From: RGIG3009 sp964389495
GTDB taxonomy: Bacteria > Bacillota > Clostridia > Oscillospirales > Acutalibacteraceae
Length of the DNA stretch: 7,966 nt
Assembly: GCA_964389495.1 (NCBI GenBank)
Contig: CAYMDU010000079.1
Location: 1-7,966 of the forward strand
Reading direction: 5' to 3'
Made by a program: the position numbers and the translations under genes. A model generated the notes under the pieces. That model searched no databases. It was not told the origin of the DNA and was given only the letters and a program-made list of their open reading frames with translations. Shown here one piece after another: positions 1 to 5,432 of the stretch (position 1 is the first letter of the stretch; every line of letters begins with the position of its first letter).

Positions 1-1196
1 CACACCACCAGAGCCTCTTTGTCGCTGATGGCAATGCCGAGAAGCGGGCGGTCCAGCAACATGAGTTTGAGGTACATAGCGGCGGCCAAGGTGATGCCGC
101 ACATGAGTGCCACGCGAAATTCTTTCCACAGCACCCGCCCAATATCGCGCAGGTGCAGTTCGTCCAGCGCCAACATGCGAATCACGGTAACCGACGACTG
201 ACTGCCACTGTTGCCGCCGGTATCCATCAGCATGGGGATAAAGGCGGTGAGTGCCACCGATGCGGCCAAGGCGTTTTCAAACGAGGTGATGATGATGCTG
301 GTGAAAGTGGCCGACACCATCAGCAACAACAACCACGGAATACGGGTGCGATAGGTTTCCACCACACCGGTTTTTAAATAGGGTTTGTCGGTGGGGGTGA
401 TGGCCGCCATTTTTTCCATGTCTTCGGTGGCTTCTTCTTGCAGAATGTCCACCACATCGTCCACGGTGATGATGCCCACCAGCCGTTCTTCGCTGTCCAC
501 CACGGGCAGGGCCATCAAATCGTACCGTGCAAAGAGCCGTGCCACCACTTCGCGGTCTTCGGTGGTGCGCACCGACTGCACCTGGCGGCGCATTAAATCG
601 CCCACCAGTTCGTTTTCGTCGGCCAGCAGCAATTCACGCACCGTGAGCATGCCTTTCAGGTGGCGGTCGGCATCGGTGACATAGCAGGTGTACACGGTTT
701 CCTTATCCGGCCCGCAGGCACGAATGTAGCGAAACGCGGCGGCCACAGTCATGTCGGATTTCAAATCGACAAATTCGGTGGTGAGCACGCTGCCGGCGCT
801 GTCTTCGGGATAGCGCAACAGCTGATTCAGGGTGCGCCGCTCTTCGGCCGACACCGTTTTCAGCAACCGTTTCACCACGCCGGCGGGCAGTTCTTCCAGC
901 AAGTCGGCGGCGTCGTCATCGTACAGGCCTTGCATCACCGCGGTGATTTCGTGGGTGGTGAACAACCGCAGCAGGGCTTCTTGCACATCCGGTTCCAAAT
1001 AGGAAAAAGTGTCGGCTGCCAGCGTTTTCGGCAACAAGCGGTAGGCCGGCAGGGCCTGCTCGGCCGGCAAATCGGTGATGAGCGCCGCAATATCCACGGG
1101 TTCCAACGAAAGAAGCAAGGTGCGGGCAGCATCGAACCGGCCGGCGGCCAGTTGTTCGGTGAGTGTTTTTCCAAGGGGAATGAGCCATGTTGTCAT
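1..1196 (-). CDS. mgtE: Magnesium transporter MgtE (C-terminus cut by window edge)
   Basis: MgtE is a homodimeric Mg2+ channel of the inner (cytoplasmic) membrane, gated by cytosolic Mg2+. The visible 398 residues show the family order: an MgtE_N superhelical domain (about 10-130, with LYDDDAADLLEELP at 91-104), a CBS pair (about 135-255), a connecting helix, then the start of the membrane domain from about 285. CBS2 ends in GIITVDDVVDILQEEATED (241-259), which carries the acidic residues that bind Mg2+ in characterised MgtE. The family signature in the pore region, PMLMDTGGNSGSQSS, is at 321-335. Family members are about 450 residues, so roughly the last 50-60 and the remaining helices lie beyond base 1. 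The ATG at 1196 is chosen because a perfect AGGAGG lies 8 nt upstream (1210-1205). That site sits inside a hairpin, which suggests regulation of initiation or termination. It is divergent from the PHP gene. Identification is secure. Confidence 0.96.
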   Translation of the reverse strand, partial: MTTWLIPLGKTLTEQLAAGRFDAARTLLLSLEPVDIAALITDLPAEQALPAYRLLPKTLAADTFSYLEPDVQEALLRLFTTHEITAVMQGLYDDDAADLLEELPAGVVKRLLKTVSAEERRTLNQLLRYPEDSAGSVLTTEFVDLKSDMTVAAAFRYIRACGPDKETVYTCYVTDADRHLKGMLTVRELLLADENELVGDLMRRQVQSVRTTEDREVVARLFARYDLMALPVVDSEERLVGIITVDDVVDILQEEATEDMEKMAAITPTDKPYLKTGVVETYRTRIPWLLLLMVSATFTSIIITSFENALAASVALTAFIPMLMDTGGNSGSQSSVTVIRMLALDELHLRDIGRVLWKEFRVALMCGITLAAAMYLKLMLLDRPLLGIAISDKEALVV

Positions 1197-1204
1197 AAAT
1201 AAAA

Positions 1205-1229
1205 CCTCCTGTTCCGGCAAAACAGGAGG
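1205..1229 (-). promoter_or_regulatory. Hairpin sequestering the mgtE Shine-Dalgarno / terminator-like
   Basis: On the mgtE transcript, CCTCCTGTT (1229-1221) pairs perfectly over 9 bp with AACAGGAGG (1213-1205) across a 7-nt loop. The 3' arm contains the whole AGGAGG ribosome site of mgtE. The hairpin is followed directly by TTTTATTT and then the ATG. It could therefore act as a Shine-Dalgarno sequestering stem, as an intrinsic terminator just before the gene, or both. The pairing is seen directly; the regulatory role is inferred. Confidence 0.7.
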
Positions 1230-1304
1230 CACACGCACACAAGGCTGCACAAGGCACCTGTGTGCTACCTTGCGTTGCCAATCGGGGCGCAAACCGCCTG
1301 TTTT
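1219..1304 (-). promoter_or_regulatory. Candidate structured mgtE leader with alternative (anti-terminator) pairing
   Basis: In the mgtE sense, AAAACAGGCGG (1304-1294) can pair with CCTCCTGTTTT (1229-1219) at 10 of 11 positions. This uses the same strand as the Shine-Dalgarno hairpin, so the two structures exclude each other. The long-range stem would enclose two local hairpins: TTGCG/CGCAA (1292-1288 with 1274-1270), and a 12-bp stem with two single-base bulges (1265-1254 with 1248-1235, loop CTTGT). That gives a three-way-junction layout typical of riboswitch aptamers with an expression platform. I looked for M-box conserved sequences, the usual Mg2+ riboswitch of mgtE genes, and did not recognise them. 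The pairings are visible; function and ligand are unknown. Confidence 0.5.
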
Positions 1305-1342
1305 ATGATTTGCTTTCTACTTCGGGGAACGGCTGCGTCCAT
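1265..1342 (-). CDS. Possible 25-aa leader peptide upstream of mgtE
   Basis: A short ORF runs from ATG (1342-1340) to TAG (1267-1265). It is preceded by AAAGGA (1357-1352) with a 9-nt gap, a good ribosome site. The product is basic (several Arg/Lys, two Pro), begins MDAAVPRSRK and ends APIGNAR. It includes an AGA and an AGG arginine codon. The ORF covers the upstream alternative-pairing strand (1304-1294) and the first leader hairpin, and its stop codon abuts the first base of the 12-bp hairpin. Translation would therefore change which RNA pairing forms, as in leader-peptide attenuation (for example mgtL of Salmonella, which is not homologous). An ORF this short can arise by chance, so the call rests on its ribosome site and placement only. 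Confidence 0.35.
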   Translation of the reverse strand: MDAAVPRSRKQIIKQAVCAPIGNAR

Positions 1343-1384
1343 ATTGTCACATCCTTTACTACCATATGCAAAATCAACACTTTT

Positions 1385-1413
1385 ATTTTACCTCATTTCT
1401 CACGAAAAAGCAA
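1385..1413 (-). promoter_or_regulatory. Promoter for mgtE
   Basis: On the minus strand, TTGCTT (-35, 1413-1408) and TAAAAT (-10, 1390-1385) are separated by exactly 17 nt, a good housekeeping-sigma promoter. Transcription would begin near 1378, giving a leader of about 180 nt before the mgtE ATG. That is long enough for the structures and leader ORF described there. Confidence 0.65.
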
Positions 1414-1421
1414 GAAAAACC

Positions 1422-1431
1422 GCAAATTTGC
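1422..1431. promoter_or_regulatory. GCAAATTTGC palindrome between divergent promoters
   Basis: This perfect 10-bp palindrome lies between the -35 box of the mgtE promoter (1408-1413) and the -35 box of the PHP-gene promoter (1432-1437). A regulator bound here could affect both. A role as operator is inferred from position and symmetry only. Confidence 0.3.
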
Positions 1432-1461
1432 TTGCCTTTTAACGGGCACATGGTGTATAAT
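1432..1461 (+). promoter_or_regulatory. Promoter for the PHP/TSCPD operon
   Basis: TTGCCT (1432-1437) and a consensus TATAAT (1456-1461) are separated by 18 nt. Transcription would start near 1468, about 50 nt before the TTG start codon. A GCGGC/GCCGC hairpin (1493-1497 with 1502-1506) lies immediately before the ribosome site AGGAGG at 1507-1512. Confidence 0.7.
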
Positions 1462-1520
1462 AGGTAAGAAAGACAAACACAGTTAGGTTATGGCGGCTGT
1501 TGCCGCAGGAGGGTATTATC

Positions 1521-2357
1521 TTGGCAAGCGATTTGCACTGTCACACAAAAATTTCCGATGGCTCCCTGGGGATTGAAGATGTTTTGGGAATTGCCAAACG
1601 GCGCGGATTGTCGGCGCTGGCCATCACCGATCACGACAACGCGGCGGGGGCCACTCGCGCCGTGATGTTGGGGCGGCGCATGGGCGTGCGCGTAATTCAC
1701 GGCATTGAATTTTCCACGCGGGACAACGAACGCGGCAACAAAGCCCACTTGCTTTGCTACCGTTGCGAATATCCCGACCGGCTGGAAGGCATTTGCCGCC
1801 GCACCAGCGAAAGCCGCCGTGCCGCCGGGCTGGAAATGATTCGCAAAGTGATGCGCTACTACCCCATCACATCGGATTTGGTGGCCAAATGTGCGGCAGG
1901 CAGCACCAGCATTTATCGGCAACACATCATGCATGCGCTGGTGGATGCCGGCTACGCCGACAGCATCTACGGCGATTTGTACGAAAAGCTGTTCGGTGAA
2001 AACGGCAGCGTACGCTCCACGGTGGAATACCCCGATGTGCGCGATGTGCTCACCGCCATTCACGAAGCGGGGGGTATTGCTGTTCTGGCCCATCCGCACA
2101 GCTATCACAACGAAGCGCTGCTGGAAGAACTAACCGCGCTGGGTCTGGACGGCGTGGAAGCGTGGCATCACACCCACACCGCCGAACAAACCGAACAGTT
2201 GCTGGCCTTTGCCGACTCACACGGTTTGCTGGCCACCGGCGGTTCGGATTTCCACGGCATGTATGCCCGCACGGTGCGGCCGCTCGGTTCGGTATCGGTG
2301 CCAGATGAGCGGGTTAACGCTCTGCTGGCCTACAAACTAAAACGCACCCCCGCGTGA
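1521..2357 (+). CDS. PHP-domain metal-dependent phosphoesterase (YciV/TrpH-like, COG0613)
   Basis: This 278-aa cytosolic protein has a PHP domain along its whole length. Visible metal-site motifs are DLHCHTKISDGS (4-15; His6, His8, Asp13), ITDHDN (35-40; Asp37, His38), HGIEFS (60-65; Glu63), KAHLLCY (74-80; His76), AHPHS (190-194) and GSDFHG (241-246; Asp243, His245). The set matches the trinuclear-metal phosphoesterases of the COG0613 group. Characterised members include a nucleoside 3',5'-bisphosphate phosphatase/5'-3' exoribonuclease (YciV, RNase AM). The substrate here cannot be told from sequence. The TTG at 1521 is preferred over the TTG at 1500 because AGGAGG (1507-1512) lies 8 nt before it, while the 1500 start would place that site inside the gene. 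It is first in an operon; the next gene's ribosome site overlaps this stop codon. Confidence 0.92.
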   Translation: MASDLHCHTKISDGSLGIEDVLGIAKRRGLSALAITDHDNAAGATRAVMLGRRMGVRVIHGIEFSTRDNERGNKAHLLCYRCEYPDRLEGICRRTSESRRAAGLEMIRKVMRYYPITSDLVAKCAAGSTSIYRQHIMHALVDAGYADSIYGDLYEKLFGENGSVRSTVEYPDVRDVLTAIHEAGGIAVLAHPHSYHNEALLEELTALGLDGVEAWHHTHTAEQTEQLLAFADSHGLLATGGSDFHGMYARTVRPLGSVSVPDERVNALLAYKLKRTPA

Positions 2358-2371
2358 AAGGAGCCTTCACC

Positions 2372-2620
2372 ATGACCAAAAAATACATCACCCGCGGCGT
2401 TTGTTCGCGGTCCATCACCTTCGATTTGGAAAACGGCCTGGTTCGCAATGTCCGTTTCGAAGGCGGCTGTTCCGGTAACACCCAAGGAGTGGCTGCTTTG
2501 GTGGAAGGCATGCCGGCCGAAGAAGCCATTCGCCGTTTGGCCGGTATTCGCTGCGGCATAAAGCCCACCTCCTGTCCCGACCAACTGGCAACGGCATTGC
2601 GCCAAGCGTTGGAACAATAA
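2372..2620 (+). CDS. TSCPD-domain small protein (TIGR03905-like)
   Basis: This 82-aa cytosolic protein carries the name-giving TSCPD motif at 66-70 (PTSCPDQLA in context), and the pattern GGCSGN at 31-36. Its four cysteines (11, 33, 61, 68) could bind a metal or a cluster, but this is inferred. The same domain occurs at the C-terminus of some B12-dependent ribonucleotide reductases; stand-alone copies such as this are common in Clostridia and have no established function. The ATG at 2372 is chosen because AAAGGAG (2357-2363) lies 8 nt upstream. An in-frame GTG at 2354 would overlap that site. The gene lies 14 nt after the PHP stop codon, so the two are co-transcribed and probably coupled. A terminator follows. 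Confidence 0.85.
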   Translation: MTKKYITRGVCSRSITFDLENGLVRNVRFEGGCSGNTQGVAALVEGMPAEEAIRRLAGIRCGIKPTSCPDQLATALRQALEQ

Positions 2621-2635
2621 TTTTCGGGGAAACAC

Positions 2636-2673
2636 AATTCTCCCGCACCGGTTGCCGGCGCGGGAGAATTTTT
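2636..2673 (+). terminator. Intrinsic terminator of the PHP/TSCPD operon, probably bidirectional
   Basis: AATTCTCCCGC (2636-2646) pairs over 11 bp with GCGGGAGAATT (2660-2670). An inner CCGG/CCGG pairing lies in the loop, and a T run follows (2669-2673). On the minus strand the same stem lies 4 nt after the MATE stop codon and is followed by a weaker ATTGTGTTT tail, so it probably also ends that transcript. Confidence 0.88.
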
Positions 2674-2674
2674 G

Positions 2675-4078
2675 TCAGGTAGCCATCGGCCGAGAAGCCG
2701 GCTCGTTGGTTTCGTTGTTTTGAAAGCTACGAAGCATGCGGCGAACCGCGTGGTGCGAATACAGCACGCTGGCAATCAGGGTGACACTCCATGTGATGGG
2801 GTAGCTGAAAAACAGCATGTCCCATGTGCCGCCGATGTACGGGAAAATCAGCAAAATCCACACAACGCGCAACCCGCAAGTGCCCACCAGCAAGGTTAAT
2901 GTGGGAACCAGCGAAAATCCGAACCCGCGCAAATACCCCACTTGCACTTGCAACGCGCCGTCCAAAAACACGGTGCTGACAATCACCGTCAGGTGAATGC
3001 TCCCCGCCGCAATGGCTTCGGGCGACGAAGTGAAAATGCGAAGCAACGGCATGTGAAACACCAAAATCAGGGCACTGATGGACAGGCATGTGGCCAAACT
3101 GAGCAAATGGCCATAGCGCAAGGTGCTGCGGATACGGCTTTTTTTGTGCGCCCCGAAATTTTGGCTGGTGAACGCCGTGGTCGTGGTGGAATAGGCGTTG
3201 ATTGCCGTGTACAAGAAGTTTTCCAGCTGCCCCGCCGCACCGGCACCGGCCACGAACATGTCGCCAAAGGTGTTCACCGTGGATTGCATGATGGCGTTGG
3301 ACACAGAAAACATGGACGATTGCAAACCGGTGGGAATTCCGATGCGCAAAATTTCAAACAGTTGGCGGCGGTCCAAACACATGCGCGACGGACAAAAACG
3401 AATATCGCCGGTTTCACGCATCAGGCACAGCACCACCAACACTGCCGACACATATTGCGACACAACGGTGGCAACGGCAACGCCCGCCACATCCATGTGA
3501 GCGACAATCACCAGCACCAAATTGAGAATCACATTCAAAATGCCCGATACCGTTAGGTAAATCAACGGGCGCTTGGTGTCCCCTGCTGCGCGAAGAACGG
3601 CCGCGCCGAAATTGTACACCAAAAAGGCGGGCGTTCCCAAAAAGTAGATGCGCGTGTACAGCACCGCTTTGGCAAACACGGTGGAGCCTTCTTCGCCGGT
3701 ACCCATCAGGCGCAACACCGGTTCGGCCACCAACAGGCCAATCGCCATCAGCAACACCCCGCAAATCACGGCCAGCGGCATGGCGGTGTGAATACTGCGT
3801 TGCAGTTCTTTGGTGTGCTTGGCGCCGATGTGCCGTGCCACCACGGTGAGAATGCCCGTGCTCAGCCCCATAAACAGGTTCACCAGCAAATTGATGAAAG
3901 CGTTGGTGGAAGCCACTGCTGCCAACGACTCGTCGCCGGCGAATTGGCCAACCACCATGGTGGCGGCGGAATTGTACAACACCTGCAAAATCCCCGTGGC
4001 GATAAGCGGCAGTGCATAAAAGAACATGCCGGAAAACACCGGTTCGTTGCACAAATCCCGCTGTGTTCGGCGTACCAC
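2675..4078 (-). CDS. MATE-family multidrug/toxin efflux transporter
   Basis: This 467-aa integral membrane protein should exchange Na+ or H+ for exported organic cations, drugs or metabolites. It shows the two homologous halves of MATE proteins. In the N-half, LYNSAATMVVGQFAGDESLAAV at about 34-55 is followed by LSTGILTVVARHIGAKH and RAAGDTKRPL, then NVILNLVLV. In the C-half, IGIPTGLQSSMFSVSN is followed by AFTSQNFGAHK. About 12 hydrophobic segments are visible, and the length is usual for the family. The substrate cannot be assigned. The GTG at 4078 is chosen because AGGAGG (4092-4087) lies 8 nt upstream. The longer frame opening at TTG 4099 would swallow the ribosome site and add seven residues. 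The gene is monocistronic with its own promoter, and converges on the PHP/TSCPD terminator. Confidence 0.93.
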   Translation of the reverse strand: MVRRTQRDLCNEPVFSGMFFYALPLIATGILQVLYNSAATMVVGQFAGDESLAAVASTNAFINLLVNLFMGLSTGILTVVARHIGAKHTKELQRSIHTAMPLAVICGVLLMAIGLLVAEPVLRLMGTGEEGSTVFAKAVLYTRIYFLGTPAFLVYNFGAAVLRAAGDTKRPLIYLTVSGILNVILNLVLVIVAHMDVAGVAVATVVSQYVSAVLVVLCLMRETGDIRFCPSRMCLDRRQLFEILRIGIPTGLQSSMFSVSNAIMQSTVNTFGDMFVAGAGAAGQLENFLYTAINAYSTTTTAFTSQNFGAHKKSRIRSTLRYGHLLSLATCLSISALILVFHMPLLRIFTSSPEAIAAGSIHLTVIVSTVFLDGALQVQVGYLRGFGFSLVPTLTLLVGTCGLRVVWILLIFPYIGGTWDMLFFSYPITWSVTLIASVLYSHHAVRRMLRSFQNNETNEPASRPMAT

Positions 4079-4080
4079 AA

Positions 4081-4097
4081 GCAACCCCTCCTGTTGC
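4081..4097 (-). promoter_or_regulatory. MATE gene ribosome site in a small hairpin loop
   Basis: On the MATE transcript, GCAAC (4097-4093) and GTTGC (4085-4081) can form a 5-bp stem whose 7-nt loop is AGGAGGG, the ribosome site. The loop leaves the site exposed. It decides the GTG 4078 start. Confidence 0.45.
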
Positions 4098-4114
4098 AAT
4101 ATAACCTATCATTA

Positions 4115-4142
4115 ACTATATCACTTTTTTGAAATTTATCAA
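4115..4142 (-). promoter_or_regulatory. Promoter for the MATE gene
   Basis: On the minus strand, TTGATA (4142-4137) and TATAGT (4120-4115) are separated by 16 nt in an AT-rich stretch. The leader would be about 30 nt. No other strong promoter is seen between the MATE gene and the small gene. Confidence 0.55.
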
Positions 4143-4144
4143 GC

Positions 4145-4184
4145 CCTCCCGGTGAAAAACCGCGTATTTTTGGAAACCGGTGGG
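4145..4184. repeat. Imperfect inverted repeat in the MATE/small-gene intergenic region
   Basis: CCGGT (4149-4153) and ACCGG (4176-4180) form the core. Pairing extends outward through CC (4145-4146) with GG (4183-4184), and inward through AAAAA (4155-4159) with TTTTT (4167-4171), with mismatches between. It lies just upstream of the -35 region of the MATE promoter and of a possible -10 (TATGCT, 4186-4191) for the small gene. It could be an operator or chance. Confidence 0.25.
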
Positions 4185-4218
4185 ATATGCTAATCACACA
4201 AGGGAGGGAACGAACAGT

Positions 4219-4398
4219 ATGAGCAAAAGCCTTATGAAATTTGCCAAAGGAATGGGGCTGGGATTGGTTGTCGGTTGCATGGCGGGCGCGGTTGCCAACC
4301 AATACGTGCACAACGGAAAAAAAGGCCTGAAACGAACCGCCGGCAAGGCACTTAAAAATTTGAGCGGACTGATGGAAGACCTGGGCGATATGTTTTAA
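4219..4398 (+). CDS. Small unrecognised protein with one hydrophobic segment (59 aa)
   Basis: I do not recognise this gene with certainty. The product is short and basic at the start (MSKSLMKFAK). A glycine-rich hydrophobic stretch at 11-26 (GMGLGLVVGCMAGAVA) could be one membrane helix. A lysine-rich stretch (33-48) and an acidic end (EDLGDMF) follow. The layout resembles YtxH-like small membrane-associated proteins, and similar short proteins are known in Clostridia, but that is a resemblance in shape only. The ATG at 4219 is chosen because AGGGAGGG (4201-4208) lies 10 nt before it; an in-frame ATG at 4180 lies upstream of that site. A possible -10, TATGCT (4186-4191), has no convincing -35. 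The gene stands alone and is closed by a strong terminator, which supports its being real. Confidence 0.7.
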   Translation: MSKSLMKFAKGMGLGLVVGCMAGAVANQYVHNGKKGLKRTAGKALKNLSGLMEDLGDMF

Positions 4399-4399
4399 A

Positions 4400-4441
4400 A
4401 AACGGGTATCGGTTTTCATAACCGATACCCGTTTACCCGTT
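4400..4441. terminator. Bidirectional intrinsic terminator (15-bp stem)
   Basis: AAACGGGTATCGGTT (4400-4414) pairs perfectly with AACCGATACCCGTTT (4420-4434) around a 5-nt loop. On the plus strand, after the small gene, TTT and then a further ACCCGTTTTT follow. On the minus strand, after the nucleoside ABC operon, the stem is followed by a clean T run (complement of 4397-4402). It ends both converging transcripts. Confidence 0.92.
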
Positions 4442-4445
4442 TTTG

Positions 4446-5432
4446 TTACCGTTCCTCGCGGAAATAGGGCAGGCCCAAGCCGGCCGGCGGCTGATGCTCG
4501 CGCTTTTTGCGCATGCTGGTGATAATCAAAATCAAAATCGTCACCACATACGGCAACATGTAGAACAGTTCTTTCAAGGTGCCCAACCCTTCGGCATAGA
4601 AGGTGATATTGCACAGCGCGCCAAAGAAGAACGAACCGAAAATCGCCATGGTGGGCTTCCACAGGGCGAAAATCACCAAAGCAATCGCCATCCAGCCGCG
4701 GTCGCCGAATGCGTCGTTCGACCACACGCCGTTGGCATAGGCCATCACATATTGCAACCCGCCCAATCCGGCAATCGCCGCGCCAATGCAGGTGGCGCAA
4801 TACTTATACCGGGTCACATTGATGCCGGCGGCATCGGCGGTGGCGGGATTTTCGCCCACCGAACGCAAATTCAGGCCCACGCGTGTGCGGTTAAGCACCA
4901 GCGACATCACCAGGGCAACCAAAATGGACCCATAGGTTAAAAAGTCGTGCGAAAGGAAAATTTCGCCAAACCAACCCAAATCGTCGGCAAACGGCAGGCT
5001 GGTGCGGAAAAAGGAACCGGTTTTGGTGAGAATGATGGAGGGCATGTCGCTGTCCACCAATTTGATGAGCGAGCCGCCGAAAAAGTTGCCGATGCCGACA
5101 CCGAAGGTGGTGATGGCCAAACCGGTCACATTTTGATTGGCACGCAGCGTCACCGTCATAAAGCTATACAGCAACCCCATCAGCGTTGAGCAAACAATCG
5201 ACACCAACAGCGGAATGAGAATCGCCAGCGCGGGGTTCATGTTGGCAATGTCGTTGCCGCAGGCGTTTTCATACAAAAACGCGCCGATAACGCCGCCGAT
5301 ACCGCCCACATACATAATACCGGGAACACCCAGGTTGAGATGCCCGGATTTTTGGGTGAGAATTTCGCCGGTGGAACCGTAGAGCAACGGGACGCCCAAA
5401 GGAATGGCACTGCTGATAAACGAACTGATCAT
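4446..5432 (-). CDS. nupQ: Nucleoside ABC transporter permease (NupQ-like)
   Basis: This 328-aa integral membrane permease belongs to the BPL_transp_2 (PF02653) group that serves BmpA-type nucleoside importers. It would form the transmembrane channel with the second permease encoded just upstream. Hydrophobic segments run through most of the chain. Family-type motifs are SGHLNLGVPGIMYVGG (29-44), RANQNVTGLAITTFGVGI (97-114) and the cytoplasmic loop GENPATADAAGINV (193-206), which should contact the ATPase. The chain ends in a charged tail. The ATG at 5432 overlaps the stop of the upstream permease (ATGA), and AGGAGGG (5445-5439) lies 6 nt before it, so coupling is likely. It is the last gene of the operon, ahead of a bidirectional terminator. 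The symbol follows B. subtilis nupNOPQ; nucleoside specificity is inferred from family and gene order. Confidence 0.88.
   Translation of the reverse strand: MISSFISSAIPLGVPLLYGSTGEILTQKSGHLNLGVPGIMYVGGIGGVIGAFLYENACGNDIANMNPALAILIPLLVSIVCSTLMGLLYSFMTVTLRANQNVTGLAITTFGVGIGNFFGGSLIKLVDSDMPSIILTKTGSFFRTSLPFADDLGWFGEIFLSHDFLTYGSILVALVMSLVLNRTRVGLNLRSVGENPATADAAGINVTRYKYCATCIGAAIAGLGGLQYVMAYANGVWSNDAFGDRGWMAIALVIFALWKPTMAIFGSFFFGALCNITFYAEGLGTLKELFYMLPYVVTILILIITSMRKKREHQPPAGLGLPYFREER

Noticed and set aside
660..1202. Long open frames antisense to mgtE, MATE, nupP and nupQ (for example 660-1202, 2942-3556, 5969-6397)
   Set aside because: Their products are His/Gln/Gly-rich or Ser/Arg-rich with no family motifs, which is typical of the reverse frames of GC-rich third-position genes, and the sense genes are certain.
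1303..1365. A second leader ORF (20 codons, ATG at 1365) upstream of mgtE
   Set aside because: It has no ribosome site in front of it. The 25-codon ORF at 1342-1265 is better supported.
1196..1380. M-box (ykoK) Mg2+ riboswitch upstream of mgtE
   Set aside because: This was the expected element, but I could not recognise its conserved core sequences in the leader. A covariance-model search could still overturn this.
1500..1520. Upstream TTG start for the PHP gene
   Set aside because: The AGGAGG at 1507-1512 would fall inside the gene, and it is ideally placed for TTG 1521.
4079..4099. TTG 4099 start for the MATE gene
   Set aside because: The ribosome site lies inside this extension; GTG 4078 is 8 nt after AGGAGG.
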